Shown here one piece after another: positions 39,824 through 53,071 of a stretch of DNA of 64,000 nt. The notes under the pieces were generated by a model, which was not told the DNA's origin, made no database searches, and saw only the letters and a list, made by a program, of their open reading frames with translations. How positions within the stretch are numbered: position 1 is the stretch's first letter; the number at the start of each line of letters is the position of its first letter. Location: the NCBI RefSeq assembly GCF_947623445.1, contig NC_135241.1, forward strand, positions 1,552,501 to 1,616,500, written 5' to 3'. This stretch comes from Clavelina lepadiformis. Taxonomy: Eukaryota > Chordata > Ascidiacea > Aplousobranchia > Clavelinidae. The translations under genes and the position numbers were made by a program.

Positions 39824-42800
39824 GTAACTATAATAAAATATGGGCTAACGTTGGAAGTTAATACAAAATTTACAATAAAATTTTCTACGACGACAACAGT
39901 GCATGACGACAATTCCTCGGGCACTGTTATGTGTAATTCCCGGGTTCACGAAGGAAGTTTACCAAGAACTTTAAAAGCGTTCTGGTTGATAAATCTTTTC
40001 TTTTCTCTGGGACAAAAAAACAAGAGGCCTTTTGAAGGTCCTGATTTCTGCACAAGATCCTTTAGTTAACTCCGGATGTAACGAGTAAAGCTGTTCATAG
40101 CGTGGCCCTCTTGTTACTAAAGTCCAAGGACAAAAAATTATTCTTGACTCACGTGATTGAAATCGAAGGGCACGAACAATACATTTAGATAATTATCAGT
40201 TATCACACAACAATGTTGTATCAAAGTTTCTTTCACTCCATTTCCAATGCATCATGCAGGAGCTTTGGCTTCTCGTTTGTTTCTCTTCAACCAGTTTTCT
40301 GTCTCTTTGGATATCCCAGGCTAGGGTTACGCACTTCATTCTTTCTGTTATGGTGTTTCGTTCAAAGCATTGTTTTAATCGAAGGACAAATTAGACAATG
40401 GACATTCGTGTCACTGGCATAGATCTATTGTTATTCACATTCTTTCTTGAAATACTTGGTTTTATTTATAGGCATGGCTGACTTAAGAAATGTTCAGTCG
40501 TGACCTGTGTTGACCTGATTTGATATTGAGCCAAAAATCATAAGCACTGTTTGACATAACTCCAGTGACCTAGCATTCCCCCATCAGTTAATGCAGTTGT
40601 GTGATCCAAACAGAAATTCCTAAACCGGATGTGAAACCACCTCGTAAAGATTTGATTTTATATTGGCTGCCACTGTTTTGCCAGAAAAATCGTGTGTTCG
40701 AAAATATTTTCAAAGTTTCTTGCCAATTTAACTCTAATGTTATAACATGGTTGCCTAAACCTAACTTAAATCTACCTTTTCATCTAAATCTAACTCCAAT
40801 AAAACCTTTTATGGCAAAAATCGACTTTTTGCATTCCCATTCCAGTAAGCTATGACCACCTATCTTTAGCAATATACTGCATGCGTCACTTAATTACTTA
40901 TAAAGTGAAACAGTCACCCTCAATTTTATCCCTGTCACCATGTTGAATACACAAAAGTCGCTACATTACGTTTATGTACTTTACTTTATATTTTCCGCTT
41001 GACTTGATCTTTTTCATGCGAAACTACATCAATTTCGCATGTTGAAATATAAATTTAATCTCGCAACACACACGGACAAAAGCATTTCCCGTTTGTTAAC
41101 ACATAAGTTAAGCTCTAAAAGTTGTAATTTTCGTACAGTATCGTCCACCGTCACCTGCGAAAAACAAAGACTACCTCAGAAGCACCTTCCAAGTGAGTAG
41201 AAAATACATAAAACTATTTCCCAGTATTTGATCAGCCTATATTTAATTCATTTTTATAATCCTGCACAACAGTTTTATACAGTTCAAGGCTATAAAAGTT
41301 ACAGTGCATTAGTTTATTCATTTGATCTTAGATTGAAGATCTGACGAACATCGATCAATCCAAATTGCTTGGGACGATGCTGAAAAGATTTAAAGGACGC
41401 TGCAAACTCTGGAAGCAGGAGTAAAAAATTTACGAAAAACGACATTTCTATATTACTTCGGCGATTATCATCCTGCAAGTTATAAACATCCAGAAGCTCA
41501 TGAAAACAAAACCAATACCGACAACCAGTCAGGGTCAACAGTTTATAGAATAAAGTATAACTAATATTAGACATTAAAGTAACCCACTTCAAGCTAATAA
41601 AGGCAAATGCTATTATAAACAAACAAAAGAAAAATAAATAAATACTAATCAAATATTTGAATAAAAAATGGATAAATAAAAAATAAATAGAAATATAATA
41701 ATAATTTAATAATTATTCCCCGATGTAGTCGATTGATACTTGTATATAGCCTGTAAAGTAGTGAGTAAACTTGAATGTATTTAAAACACAAAATCTCTGT
41801 GAAAACCTAAGAAATTTTATTGTAAAATGTGTAACAAAACTTTTTGCACAAATGCACTTTATAGACCTAATCGTTGCCGCATGTTTATTCTCAGGATAAA
41901 GTTTGATAGTGTTTGTATCCTTTTTGCTCTGCCAAGTATAGCTGAAGTATTTTCACTAAAAATATTTTCGATCGTGTAAACACAACGTCGCATGAATGTG
42001 TTGCTTCTGTCTTGCTGTACTTTTCAGACAATTTCATAATTTTCTATGCTTTAGAGTTAGACCCTGTACCCTCTAGTCAGTCTAGTGCTACAACACACCT
42101 AATTGTTTTTACCTGATCTCCTTTTAGCGTTGAGTTTATGCTCGACCTTATAAAAAAGTATAAACCTTATACTCTCTCGTAGCGAGTGGCACAACATAGA
42201 ACATAGTCTGCATCAGATCCCCATATCTGGGATGTTGGTCGCATGTAAGTTTATGTGTCTTCGTATACGTCATGTTGCCGTACCTTATATCAGTTCAGCT
42301 TCTAAACAATTTACGTCGCATGCTTCGCTGACCACACGTATATTAACTTCTCAAACAAGACCAGTGTGCGTAGGATTCAAGGCGCTGTAAAATCGAAACT
42401 ACAGACAACATTTTTTCAATGTTTTTTCTTTATTGTGTAAAGAAATTCATATACTGTATGATATATTCACCTAAGTTGAGTGAAACATACAATCCGATGC
42501 ACCAAAAGCTAACAATCAAAAAAGATTCAAAGTCGATCGACAATTTCCATTGTTAAGTATTATGTATAAGCGATCGAAAAAATTCTGCCACCAAAAATAG
42601 ATAGCGCCCCTAATTCGGAAAGAGTCTATGGTGCTAGTATGTTGGTTGGTTGGCAAAGTCACCAAACCCAGAAGACGGTGATATCGCGGAGGTAAAATAA
42701 ACCACCGAAACCACCTAGCGTTGGAAAATTCCTGTATATCAAGTTTCAAAACGGAATCATAATAATCAATACAAAATTAAACGAATTCGAACTTAAAAAC

Positions 42801-44133
42801 TTTAACAAATCAAAACAACCTAAATCAACTCAAATATTATGCACTTTCATCTGTAGTTTTTTGTTTATTTTACACTTTCGTAATTTCTGTTCTATTATTT
42901 CTATTTTACTCATATTTCATTTATTTCTCAATTTCGTTTTACTTTAAAAGCAAAAGCATGAACTGTGTCCTTCCTAGGTCGAAATGTTTTCATAGCTTTT
43001 ATTTGCCACAAAATATGAGAACGCGTAAAATTACAGCCTAAAATAATAAAAGAATTGTACACCGAAAGAATGTTAACCACACCGAAAATATCAAAAAACA
43101 TTAACGAAATTTAATCAAGCGATACCGTAAAAAATCTGGACACTCTTAATTATTCCATTAAATGATAAACATCATCGAATGAATTAAGATCTCAACAACG
43201 CATTGAGTTAACTATAAAATTTTATTATTAAGCTAATTCGTTTTGCTGGAATTATATAGACCATTTTCAAAGTATTCCAGCAATAAAATTATTCTGTTTT
43301 TAAAAGAAAATGCATACCCGAAAATCTGTCTCCACCCTCTTCGTAAGAAATTTGTCCCATCATTTTCCTCCAAAACTTTTTCTGTTGTTACGAAATTTAC
43401 AGCAACAGACTTTGTTGACAGAAGAAACCATGTGACGTAATAAGATCGGCATAAATCCGTTTCTTTAATTCTGTAAATCCGGTTCAAGGTCCAAATATGA
43501 CTTTGTTTGACTACATATTATGCCATAAAGGTTATACTTATTACGTCACAATGGCAATTCAAATTTTTATCAAGCCGGAATGTAACACAATGGAATGGAG
43601 ACGGAAATAACCAAACAATGAAATAAAAAGATGAAAAATAAATTTATTCAGCAGGAAAAAAGCAGAATGTAAAAAAAATATGCAAAAACGTAACATGTTT
43701 AGTTAGATTTAGTTTGTTAAATTTTTGTGTGGTTATACTTCTTTTTTTAATGCCTTGAATGGTTTTTCCCATTTGCTAAATTCTCGTTTTTGTTATTTCG
43801 GTTTCGATTGCATTCGTTCTGTCATTTTCTGCACTGGCAGTTTATAGCAGCTCAGTATATAATATCTGAGTTTAAAAACAGACAACAGACAAAGTAAAAC
43901 AGTCTTGTCGACAACAGTATAGGCGAGTGCCGTTCTTGAATAATGAAGACGTTTTCTTCAATTTCCGCAGATGTATAAGTCTCACAACTGGAAAACTTTT
44001 ATGAGTAAAATATATAACGGCGATAGAAACGAACCTTTCAAAAGCTGATTGCTTTTCTCGAAGTAGGCAATAACATAACAGAAGGAAAAGGCACAGGAAT
44101 TGGTAAACCTAATTAAGTTACTTACCGGTTAAC

Positions 44134-44488
44134 TGATATCCATTGGGAATATAGTTTGGAAATTGCTGCCCGATGAAACGCATGATACCATGGATTGGAA
44201 TGCGGGACGCTATTTTTAAAGGCCAGTCTTTTTCTAAGGTCTTTTGAGGGACGGAAACTATCACTTATTTTTCCAACGGTCTTTATGTTTCTGCAGTGGC
44301 AGAAAATTGGAAGTTGGCTTTTGCGGTGTCCCAAATCCAAATCTTGAAAAGTCCTGATTTTATGACTATTATGGAGAACGTGCGTATTTTTGATAGTGCG
44401 TTGTTGCACGATGAAGATAAAATGATAAAAGGTAATCAAAAAAGTTGGTGGGTTGTGAATCTAGCGAGTCCTTACGTCTATTTGTGGT
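44134..44488. other. Weak candidate exons on opposite strands
   Basis: On the plus strand, 44297-44488 is bounded by a ctgcag acceptor and a GTAAGT donor and reads ENWKLAFAVSQIQILKSPDF through SWWVVNLASPYVYLW, open for 64 codons. On the minus strand, about 44261-44134 ends at a GTAAGT donor and reads IPIHGIMRFIGQQFPNYIP and further. Either could be a genuine exon of an unrecognised gene, but neither connects to a second convincing exon. Confidence 0.2.
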
Positions 44489-46494
44489 AAGTTTCTTTAA
44501 TGCGCTTTAAACAATGAGATTTGAGGATATTTTTCTTAAAATAAATTGAAAAAAAAAGTCAGTAGTAGTCAGAATCATATACAGGATAATAGAAAAAACT
44601 ACCATTACTGGAATAACATCGCGAGTATTTTGAGTTGAGTATGTATAGGATTAATAGAAATCTATGTGGATTTATTTGTTTAGAATTATTCAAGTCACAT
44701 AGACATCCTAAAACCGTTGTGCCAGTATAAATCATCATCAAAATTTTACATGTTCAACAAATAAGTAACAAAAGGATTCCATTGATGCAAGAAAACATCA
44801 GTAGAATTAATCACTTCTGCAAATGTTTTCAATTTTTTTTTACACGTTCACACGTTTTCAGCCTGGTAGTGTAGCCCGGAAGCATTGGACTAGCGAATAT
44901 GCAATGCAGATACAATAAGCTCGAACCACCGTTTCACTATCGTCGTAGTGGGACAAAATATGCTTTAGTTGTGGCCCGATGTACAGTATAGCACTGAATT
45001 TCAGAAACTTCACACAAAAACTTAAAAGAAAATAAGAGAGTGTTAATCCAACGAAAAAAATGCACACAGACATGCTAAGTTCGTGCTACAATCATTGCCG
45101 AGTTCGAGTTGTGCAACCTGCAAGAATTTCTCAGGCTTAGCATGGACTTTACGATTTCAAATCATACAGTAAACTTAAAGACTGGATTGATATATTTTTC
45201 CTGACATGTTTCATATGAAAATTTCTTTCTTCGTTTATCACACATAAGTCACGTTCTTGACCAAGTTCTTCATAACAAAGAAATACCTTTGAACTCTGAA
45301 CGGCTGATGACTCTTTAGGCGGCTTTTCGTTTATAATACCATTTCGAAATAGATTCAAACGTCACGAAGTGCGAATATAAAACACTTCTTGTAACCTTAC
45401 AACACATGTAGGCGCGCCTATGCCGCCACCTACTTAGAGAGGTGGGTTAGCGATGACCTCTTCAAGTACGAAATGTTTCTTAAGGCAGTGAATGACGTCA
45501 TTTTTTGATTCGTCGAATTAGCAAAAATACCCGTACACCAACCCACGTTCAAGCTACCCACCATGTTTGCGGCAATTGTTTTACTTTGACACATTGAAAG
45601 ATATTGAAAACTCACAGGATGAGAGATTTTTAGCTCACATGTCGAAGTATTAACGGGTTTGCTGTTTGCGCAGAACAAATAATGACATAAGGGTTGGGAT
45701 AAAACACCAGGTCTATCGAGATTGCGCTTTCCAGTGAGAGAGTTTCAGAAAAAGACAAATAACAGGATGAGAAAAACAAAAGTAAAAGAATATTTATCGT
45801 TGCCTGTTAGCTGGCCGTGTGGAAGCATTGTTTTTCATGAAACATTTAGGACTTATATCTAACGTTAAAAGCTGACGTTAAATCAGTTGAGATGACTTCG
45901 TGACGAGACAGACTAATTTTCGGGAAGAATGAGTAAGCTCTTTACACCCACGACCCACAAGGCGTGGGTTTGGTTAAAATAAATATAAACAAATTTAAAT
46001 AATCAACAACTTGTCTAGTTCAAGATGCCTGTTTGACAAACGCTAAGCTAATAGTTAGATTTGAAATACCTGAGAGTTTCGCCTGAGAGAATTTTGAGAA
46101 CTTACGGGTTAAACAGCCGTTATTACATCATTATAAATAACAGTAGCCAGTAGCAAGTCAACCTTTCAACAGCGAAGTACATTTAGAAAGCGGGAAAGCA
46201 CACACAGCATTGCAGTGAAGTCAATGGGTATGTCCGGCAATTCATTGGAAGCGAATTGCCAGCGAAAAGAAATTTCCATTCAATTCATAACCAAACCTGT
46301 TGCGGCCCTGAACTCAGCATAGCTTTTATAGTCAGATTTGCTTCAACAAGTGGCGTGGTTTCACAGAGAGCAGCACATAGCTGAATGCCTGATTGGTGGA
46401 AGGAAATGACGATTCCAGGCAACTAAGTAAAGAATCTATCGGCTGTAAATTATGCAGCTTCATATTCTGACGTAAACTTCCTTATTGTACAATG

Positions 46495-46502
46495 TATTTA
46501 AG
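46495..46502 (+). promoter_or_regulatory. TATA-like box upstream of GPCR copy 1
   Basis: tatttaag lies 270 bp before the start codon at 46765. Similar TATA-like boxes precede each of the other three copies. Confidence 0.35.
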
Positions 46503-46764
46503 GGATCTACGAGCTACGTATAGTCGTATAGACGCTAAGTTGCCTAAAGTCATTTCAAAGGGACTTACCGTAGTCAGTTCAGAAAGTCAAGCAAAATGAG
46601 TTTGCTGTTAAATGCGCTGATGCGCAAATTAGTGCAAATCGTGTATAAGAAAATCCAAATACGTTTTATAATACCGAATGGTGAATTATTATTGTTTTAC
46701 AGAAATAAGTGCTCTTCGTTGCCAATACTGTTGACAACAAATTATTGAAAAAAGTAACGATTTT

Positions 46765-49700
46765 ATGGCTCTTATCGATGTTATACCCCCAAATGACCCG
46801 GCAGAAGGTCTGATAAACAAGTTGAGGTAATAAAGCTGTTTATCAAACAGTGCTTTCCGCGCTTTTTGAAACTAACGATGCGTGACTTCTACGCACGTCA
46901 CAAGCGATGTGTTTTTCGTGATTTATCGGCAAACTTAAACGCAAAGTTTTCACAAACAGACCGGTTAAAGTTTGTGATGTTGTTGCTGCATTTGACGGTA
47001 GGTTTTCCCTTTTTATTATCTTTTATTGATGTATTATACAGTTCGAGGACGAATGTCACTCACGAAGGTCTAAACACAGACGATTATGTTGTGCAAAAAA
47101 CAAATTGGACGAATGAATGGAATTCCTTCTGTTCTTACGAGACCGATGAAGTTTGCGCAAACATTCCACTCTACAAATGTCCTACCTGCCAGTAAGCACA
47201 CGACTGTGTGATTCGCGTTCAAACAAACCTTGTTTAATCCTGATAGTGTTGCTGCGATTTAACGAGTTTGTTTTTGGCTCACAGTGTTACTTTTACAGGC
47301 AGTATTCATTCTGGTTGTTTTTCGTCATTATTTGTCTTCTGGCCGTCTGGATTCTCACTGCCAACACTTTCGTCATCGCCTACGTCATCAAGGAGGAAAA
47401 GGGAAACAGAACGAGCTTGGGTTATCTCAAGGGGTCACTAGCGTTTACCGATTTACTAACAGGTCAGTGATGAAAAATTTCGTGTTTTGAATCATTTCTT
47501 TCGTCTCAGTGAGCGCAATGGGTCGATTTTGATCGATCGAGAGATAAGGAACAGGATTTCGTCAACAGGCATCCAGTTGTCTTGTTAACTTGTGATTAAC
47601 TTTCTGGTTTCGTAAACATTTTTGCCTTCTGGCACTTTCCACAAATCACGAACTTGAAACAAATTTCACTGCTGCTGCGCTATATAGCCCCGAGGTTAAC
47701 ACGATTGATGGAATTTGCTTATAATTTTTTAAATGTTTAAAGACCAGCGCGAATATCATGTGATCATCATTGTTGTCACCAAACAACTTGATTTAATTAT
47801 TGTAAAACACTCTGTATTATGAAATCACTATTGACTACCCAGAGTTAACGATTTTGAAAAAAATTGTTTGTTTTTCGGTCATAATGAATGTAATGGAAAA
47901 GTTTTAGGGTTTTTACCATTTAAATTACTTCAGAATCAGAAAATAGTAAACATTTGATTTTTGTGTATTTCGTAGCTAGCTTTGCTGCTTGACACAGCAG
48001 TATATTTAGAAGAATTTATTTGAAGCCGAATCAATTTTATTTCGTTATGTTAAGTTAAAAATTAATTATTTAAGGTAATGAGATTTCGATAGATTGTGTG
48101 AGTGCATTATTACAGGCACATTCCTAGTCTGCATCACACTGCCCGATATCGTGTGGACAACTCAACTAACTTCAGAAGAGCTTTACATTGAGACGATAGA
48201 GCGACGTAATACACCCACTGCCATACTGGGCTCGTCATTCTACATGCTATGCATGACGTCAACACTTTATCACCTCGTGTTGATGAGTTACAATCGTTTT
48301 GCTGCCATCAAGTGGCCATCTCCGACTCAAAACACTCACCGCACGAAAATAATGATGGTGTTTATGTGGATGCTCTCCATTCTTTCTGCGTCTTACCCTG
48401 GTAAGTAAAAACTCTGACTGACTGCAGTTGAACTCAAAACTTTGCCATAGAGTATAGACCCATGCGCAATAGTTATGGCTTTAAGTACCAAGTAGTGGTT
48501 GATAACACAACAAGAGGCAGAAGGCCTTAGAATTAATATTTTTTGCAAAAAATAACAACAAAAATAAAACATTAACTAGTTTAAGATTGACATGGTCCTT
48601 CTTCAGGATAGTGATGCATTGTGAAGGAGAAACGAATTTATGGTTTATCTTTGTCACAATATTTGTGTCATCTGTTTCCGGTAGATTTACTTGTTTTTCA
48701 ACTGCGCCGCGGCATTACATTTAGATGAACAATATGAATTTTTTTATAGCCTGGTTTCCTGGGTCGTTTCAATTTTATTACATTTACTTCGCTTTCGCTT
48801 ATTTCCCCAACATTTCCATCACAACCAGCAAACAGCTCGGCCAAGCTTTTGGGCTTTTCTCCATAATGGTTTTACCTTATTTGGTCATGGTAAGTCTTAT
48901 GAGTTGAATGAATGTACAGTTGTTAAACATTGTAGAATCATTAAAATGATATCATTTTTTTTAAACTAGAAGTAATCTGTGTAGTTTTTCCGTAAAAATG
49001 TTTCATAAAAATAGTTCTACGAACAGTTTTGACTTTGTTCACTTTTTTACTATTTGTAAACATATTTGCTAGGTATATTTTTTATTAATTTACTGTAATT
49101 TGTCAGACTGGCTTCACAATAGCGACGGCGATATTGATACGACGCGCCAACCGAAACGCTCGAGAACAACTGAGCGAATCGATCCGGGTTCGAAACCAGA
49201 TAATTCAAAGAGAAAAAGCAGCTTACAAGACCCTGGCTATTATGGAACTCGGGTTCACAGTTACTTTGGGTAGGTTTTTGCATTCAATTATACAAATTTA
49301 TATTCTCTTTCGCAAAGATCCGATTGTTTGTGACGAGTGACAAGACTTTGTGAGTTAATAAGGTGAATAGTTGTTGTTGGAAAGTAAATATTTGTGATGT
49401 CTTTGCCCCTGACGCCGACGCAGTTTAAATATTTTGTCAAAAGTTCTTTTTACGATTCGTCGTAAGCAAACCGAGCGGATTATTGGCGACATTTACGACG
49501 TCGTTTCGACACGTCCGGACTTTTACATCGTTGTCTGACAAGGCCGATTTTTTTGTTTGCTGAAACAATTTACCGATCAACTTCTTGTTTCAGTTCCAGC
49601 CCTCGTTGCACTGGCGCTCACCTACGCTGGTCAAGGCAACGACGTCATGTACATTTTCATGACGTACAGTGCTCTTTGCATCAGGTACGTGACGTAAACG

Positions 49701-50069
49701 TGTTCCCAAGCTCCAAAGTAAATGTTGTGTTTTTTGCAATATTTCCTAACAGGAAGTGACGTAAACGTTACGTGTACATCGTTTTCATTGTGTTTAGTTT
49801 CTGTGTATCGTTAAAACATGAACATGACATTCGAAGCGTTTACGATAATAACGTCCTATGTGAGCTTGTTCCATGCTCGAATGCATCCTTGACGTAATCA
49901 TTAATGAATAAATGACGTCATCTTTCCCTGTTACAGCGGTATCAACGTCCTGATATACAGAGCTCGCGATCCAGATTTCCAGAAGTTCGTCCGACACGTC
50001 ACAAACACCCCGATGAAAAGAATTAAATCTTCGTTCCGCCACGATACTGGGTCCACTGTGGCCGTATGA
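46765..50069 (+). CDS. Atypical rhodopsin-like GPCR, tandem copy 1
   Basis: Eight exons in frame, 395 aa: 46765-46826, 47042-47191, 47299-47462, 48116-48400, 48750-48889, 49107-49269, 49594-49684 and 49937-50069 (TGA). The extracellular N-terminus has no signal peptide. It carries sequons (NVT, NWT) and four cysteines in the motif FCSYETDEVCANIPLYKCPT-C. Seven membrane segments follow with N1.50 (TANTF), D2.50 (FTDLL), R3.50, W4.50, P5.50 (VLPY), F6.44 and P6.50 (FTVTLVP) and N7.49. Unusual: DRY reads NRF (SYNRFAAI), the CWxP tryptophan is Leu, NPxxY reads NVLIY, and the TM3 cysteine for the standard disulfide is missing. The frame is open before exon 2, but an AG acceptor and the layout of the other copies show that part to be intron. 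The ligand is unknown. I recognise class A but no named subfamily; it is probably a lineage-specific receptor, perhaps chemosensory. Confidence 0.88.
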
Positions 50070-51282
50070 CGTCATAGTAGAAGACCATGCATGCTGTGAT
50101 TAGCGTTCTTACAGGAAACTGCCCAAGTATAGCTTATCCTGCGCTATTGATCCACATTCCACACGTATATTTGACTGTGATACAGCTTGCCATTGTCGAA
50201 ACGGGCCTATTTCGTAAGACCGCAGACGTATTTTGTATTTGTTATTGTTTGCTATTTTTATTTTTTTATTTATTATTACGACGCGACCTTTCATGCCTCA
50301 AGTTTTGATGGTTTTAAGCAACCACTATTTCACAAGAGCGTAAATCGATGTATGACGTCATAATTATACACCAGCTGATGAAATGATGATTTTGAATTTT
50401 TCACAAATTGTTTCCAAGGTTTTCAGCGGTTTTACGAAAGTATTGGGATATTTCTGACATCATATTAGTTTGTAAAGTGCATTTTACCTGTCGTTTTGCT
50501 TTCTATGATTTTTCTTCACTTATGCTAGTTGATGAACTGTAATCGCAGTGTTTGTTGTGTTTGAACTCGTCGTTCGAAAATTACATAAATATATGTTTTA
50601 AATTTGCCGCTCGCAAAAGCACTGATTGATTTTAGTTTGTCTATAAAGATATCGCTTTCTAGGCGTTGTTATACAGCAAGTAACTCAGTTAAAACAAGAA
50701 TCTTCAATTGCGAGATATCGCGCAAGAATGACTGGAAAGAATTATGACAGATGCGATTTCAAGATGACTAAAGTAAATATTTTATTTGCTTACTACTTCG
50801 TAGCGACTTACAAATATATATGCGAAACAAGAATATGATATAGCTTCTAAAATCGGAAATCAACTTGTTAGCATGCTGGCCGGAAAATAGTCTGAAACCT
50901 GAAAAAAACGTTTAATGAAATGGTTTATAACTTTTCCACAAAGCAAGGTCCCACAAATATCCAAAAGTTATTATCGGACCAAATTCCTTGAAATTTTTTT
51001 ATTGAAATTAAAAGGTCGATTCATATCCAGCAAATTTCAAAAATCACAGCTAACATTTTTGTTGATTAATGGAAGATTTTAGTAGAAATCGTAATTGATT
51101 GCTAAGTTCCTCGTGAAATTTGCTTGAATTAATTTATGAAAAACAAACCTTTTGACTTGAATGCTGTGAGCTTTAAATTCTATGAGGCTGTGGCTATTCT
51201 AAAGTTTAAGTTTTTATGAATTGACCATTTTAGTTGAATGAGCTACAAATAATTTACTAATATAAACTTTGTTTAATATAAT

Positions 51283-51354
51283 AAACTAATAGTAGTAACT
51301 AATATAAACTAATAGTAGTAACTAATATAAAATAATAGTAGTAACTAATATACA
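51283..51354 (+). repeat. Tandem repeat of ~25 bp, three copies
   Basis: Units of the form aaactaatagtagtaactaatat are repeated three times with small differences. This is simple low-complexity DNA. Confidence 0.8.
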
Positions 51355-51480
51355 CTTTTGTTAACTGAGTTTAATATACAAGGCTTTCTTCTATAAGACT
51401 TGTTTATGACGTTACACTAAACAAAGGTCCGCTTCAAGTACTTTATCTTTATCGAAACAATCTTTCAAACGTTGCATTAC

Positions 51481-52560
51481 AAGTATTTGATCATGAAATC
51501 TTGTAGTGAATATTTGCAATGTCATTGACCAGGTGAATGAACAGACGTAATAGAGCAGGGGTGTCAAACTCAATCGCACCAGGGGCCAAAACTCAAAACT
51601 TATTTAACGCCGCGGGCCGTAAGGATAAAACTTGATTGAACGTTTCGTGACACGAGTACATGAATTGGAACAGGCAGCGAAACAACACCAAATTTTTGAT
51701 TTTTTTCGACGATTTTTGAATGGGCTTACTTTGATTATTCTTGTCTTACATTATTATGTTTCATTCATCTTCAGAAAAAAGCAGCCCAGATTACAAGCGT
51801 TAGAATAAATCTATTTATTGTATCGTTTGGTGGGGCAACTGTTGTGCTGCTGTATTGTGCGATTTGTTATAATCCTGTTTCTTGCTTGAAAAAAGTAAGT
51901 TATACTGTACAATGATCTCGCGGGCCGGAAATAGTTCAATGTATTAAATAACATTGCGGGCCAAGTTTTATTGTGAAGCGGGTCGGATGTGGCGCGGTCG
52001 TTTGTGAACGTAAGTCGACGTCATTCCAAACGAACTTAACCAACCACGAAAATGCTTCTTAAACAAAACGCTGTTTGTGTGTTGTTTTTACTGTAACTAA
52101 TTTGAGAGTATTTGTACACTCATTTTGTTTTTACTGTAACTAATTTGAGAGTATTTGTACATTCATTTTGCAAATGTTAGCATTTTTAATGTCATACAGA
52201 TGCAACAGCTCTTCTTCATAATAAGCCTGTACCATATACAGGTATTTGATCATGAAATCTTGTCGTGAATATTCGCAATGTCTTTGACCAGGCGATAATT
52301 GAACAGACGTCACAGAGCATAAGCGGTCGTGCGTGAACGTAAGTTGACGTCATTCCAAACGAATTTAACTAACCACGAAAAATGCTTCTTAAACAAAACG
52401 CTCTTTGTGTGTTGTTTTTACTGTAACTAATTTGAGAGTATTTGTGCTTTCATTTTGTTTTTACTGTAACTAATTTGAGAGTATTTGTACATTCCTTCTG
52501 CAAATGTTAGCATTTCTAATGTCATATAGATACAGCAATCCTTCTTCATAGCAGGCCTAT
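51481..52560 (+). repeat. Tandem duplication of a ~320-bp block, one copy split by a hAT element
   Basis: Block A (51481-51555 plus 51994-52235) and block B (52239-52560) align along their length, starting tatttgatcatgaaatcttg and including acgtcattccaaacgaa and tgcttcttaaacaaaacgct. Inside each block a ~53-bp unit (ttttactgtaactaatttga type) is itself doubled. Block A alone contains the hAT element, so block B shows the empty site. Confidence 0.88.
51556..51993. mobile_element. hAT-type element, right end missing
   Basis: The left end CAGGGGTGTCAAACTCAAT is typical of hAT elements. The matching inverted end is not present; homology to the empty-site block resumes at gcggtcgt (51994). Internal cgcgggccg and gcgggcc motifs resemble the other CAGGGG elements here. 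It is truncated, and a few target bases were also lost. Confidence 0.75.
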
Positions 52561-52946
52561 ACCCAAACACTTTTTCAAGCTCTATCAGCAAAAATACATT
52601 TTTAATAAACTTCCCAATAGATAACTATATAATTAAAGCAAACAATCTTTTATATAAACGAAAGTTGTCTAATTCGAATACTTGCTGCGGTAATGCAAAG
52701 CATCCCGGAAAAACATCTTCTAACCTATTTAGCGCGGAGAAGGAAGTAAAACCAATTTTTGAAGACAACAAAATGAAACAACGGCCAATGCGTTCGGATT
52801 GAATGAAAGACACAAATGCCAGCGGTACATGACTGAATGCACTAGAATTATGGTTGGTCAATTGATTGTTATTTCACTTTCTTTATTCTATTTTGCATTT
52901 TTTTTCCTTGTTCTACTTCATGCATCTTATTCGAAACAACGAGAAG

Positions 52947-52955
52947 TATATAAAG
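52947..52955 (+). promoter_or_regulatory. TATA box of GPCR copy 2
   Basis: tatataaag lies 125 bp upstream of the start codon at 53072, a good match to a TATA box at a plausible distance. Confidence 0.5.
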
Positions 52956-53071
52956 TCTATGCAATTGAGTATACAGCGTTATAATTTAAAATACGGTAAA
53001 TTGACGGACAGAATTGATCTTGACTTAAAGGTGTCTTAATACTGATATTGTTGAAAGAATAAGTTATCGTG

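Larger units (their letters stand above)
35240..46764. other. Long gene-poor region
   Basis: 11.5 kb between the start of liprin-beta (-) and the first GPCR (+). It contains a pogo-type MITE (35509-36122), a perfect hairpin (36946-36984), a possible SINE (37330-37545), a hAT MITE (37742-38087) and weak candidate exons at 39366-39823 and 44134-44488, each listed separately. The rest, notably 40100-44100 and 44500-46700, is AT-rich with no recognisable gene. Confidence 0.5.
50070..53071. other. Spacer between GPCR copies 1 and 2, with repeats
   Basis: About 3 kb. It holds a short tandem repeat (51283-51354), a duplicated block (51481-52560) and a truncated hAT element (51556-51993). I find no receptor exons here. 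Confidence 0.6.

Noticed and set aside
41314-41652. 112-codon minus-strand frame with a hydrophobic start, resembling a small secreted protein
   Set aside because: Composition follows the AT-rich background. An AATAAA overlaps the stop and an acceptor-like site exists, but no partner exon or family supports it.
45950-45972. Short inverted repeat acccacg / cgtgggt
   Set aside because: A seven-base stem is expected by chance at this scale.
46866-47041. Extended N-terminus for GPCR copy 1 (frame open from 46866 with a hydrophobic stretch like a signal peptide)
   Set aside because: An AG acceptor at 47040-47041 and a proper first exon at 46765-46826 in matching phase give the same layout as copies 2, 3 and 4, so the open part is intron.
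49050-49283. Minus-strand frame sharing a peptide with 55350-55613
   Set aside because: It is the antisense shadow of GPCR exon 6 in copies 1 and 2; the shared sequence reflects the near-identical exons.
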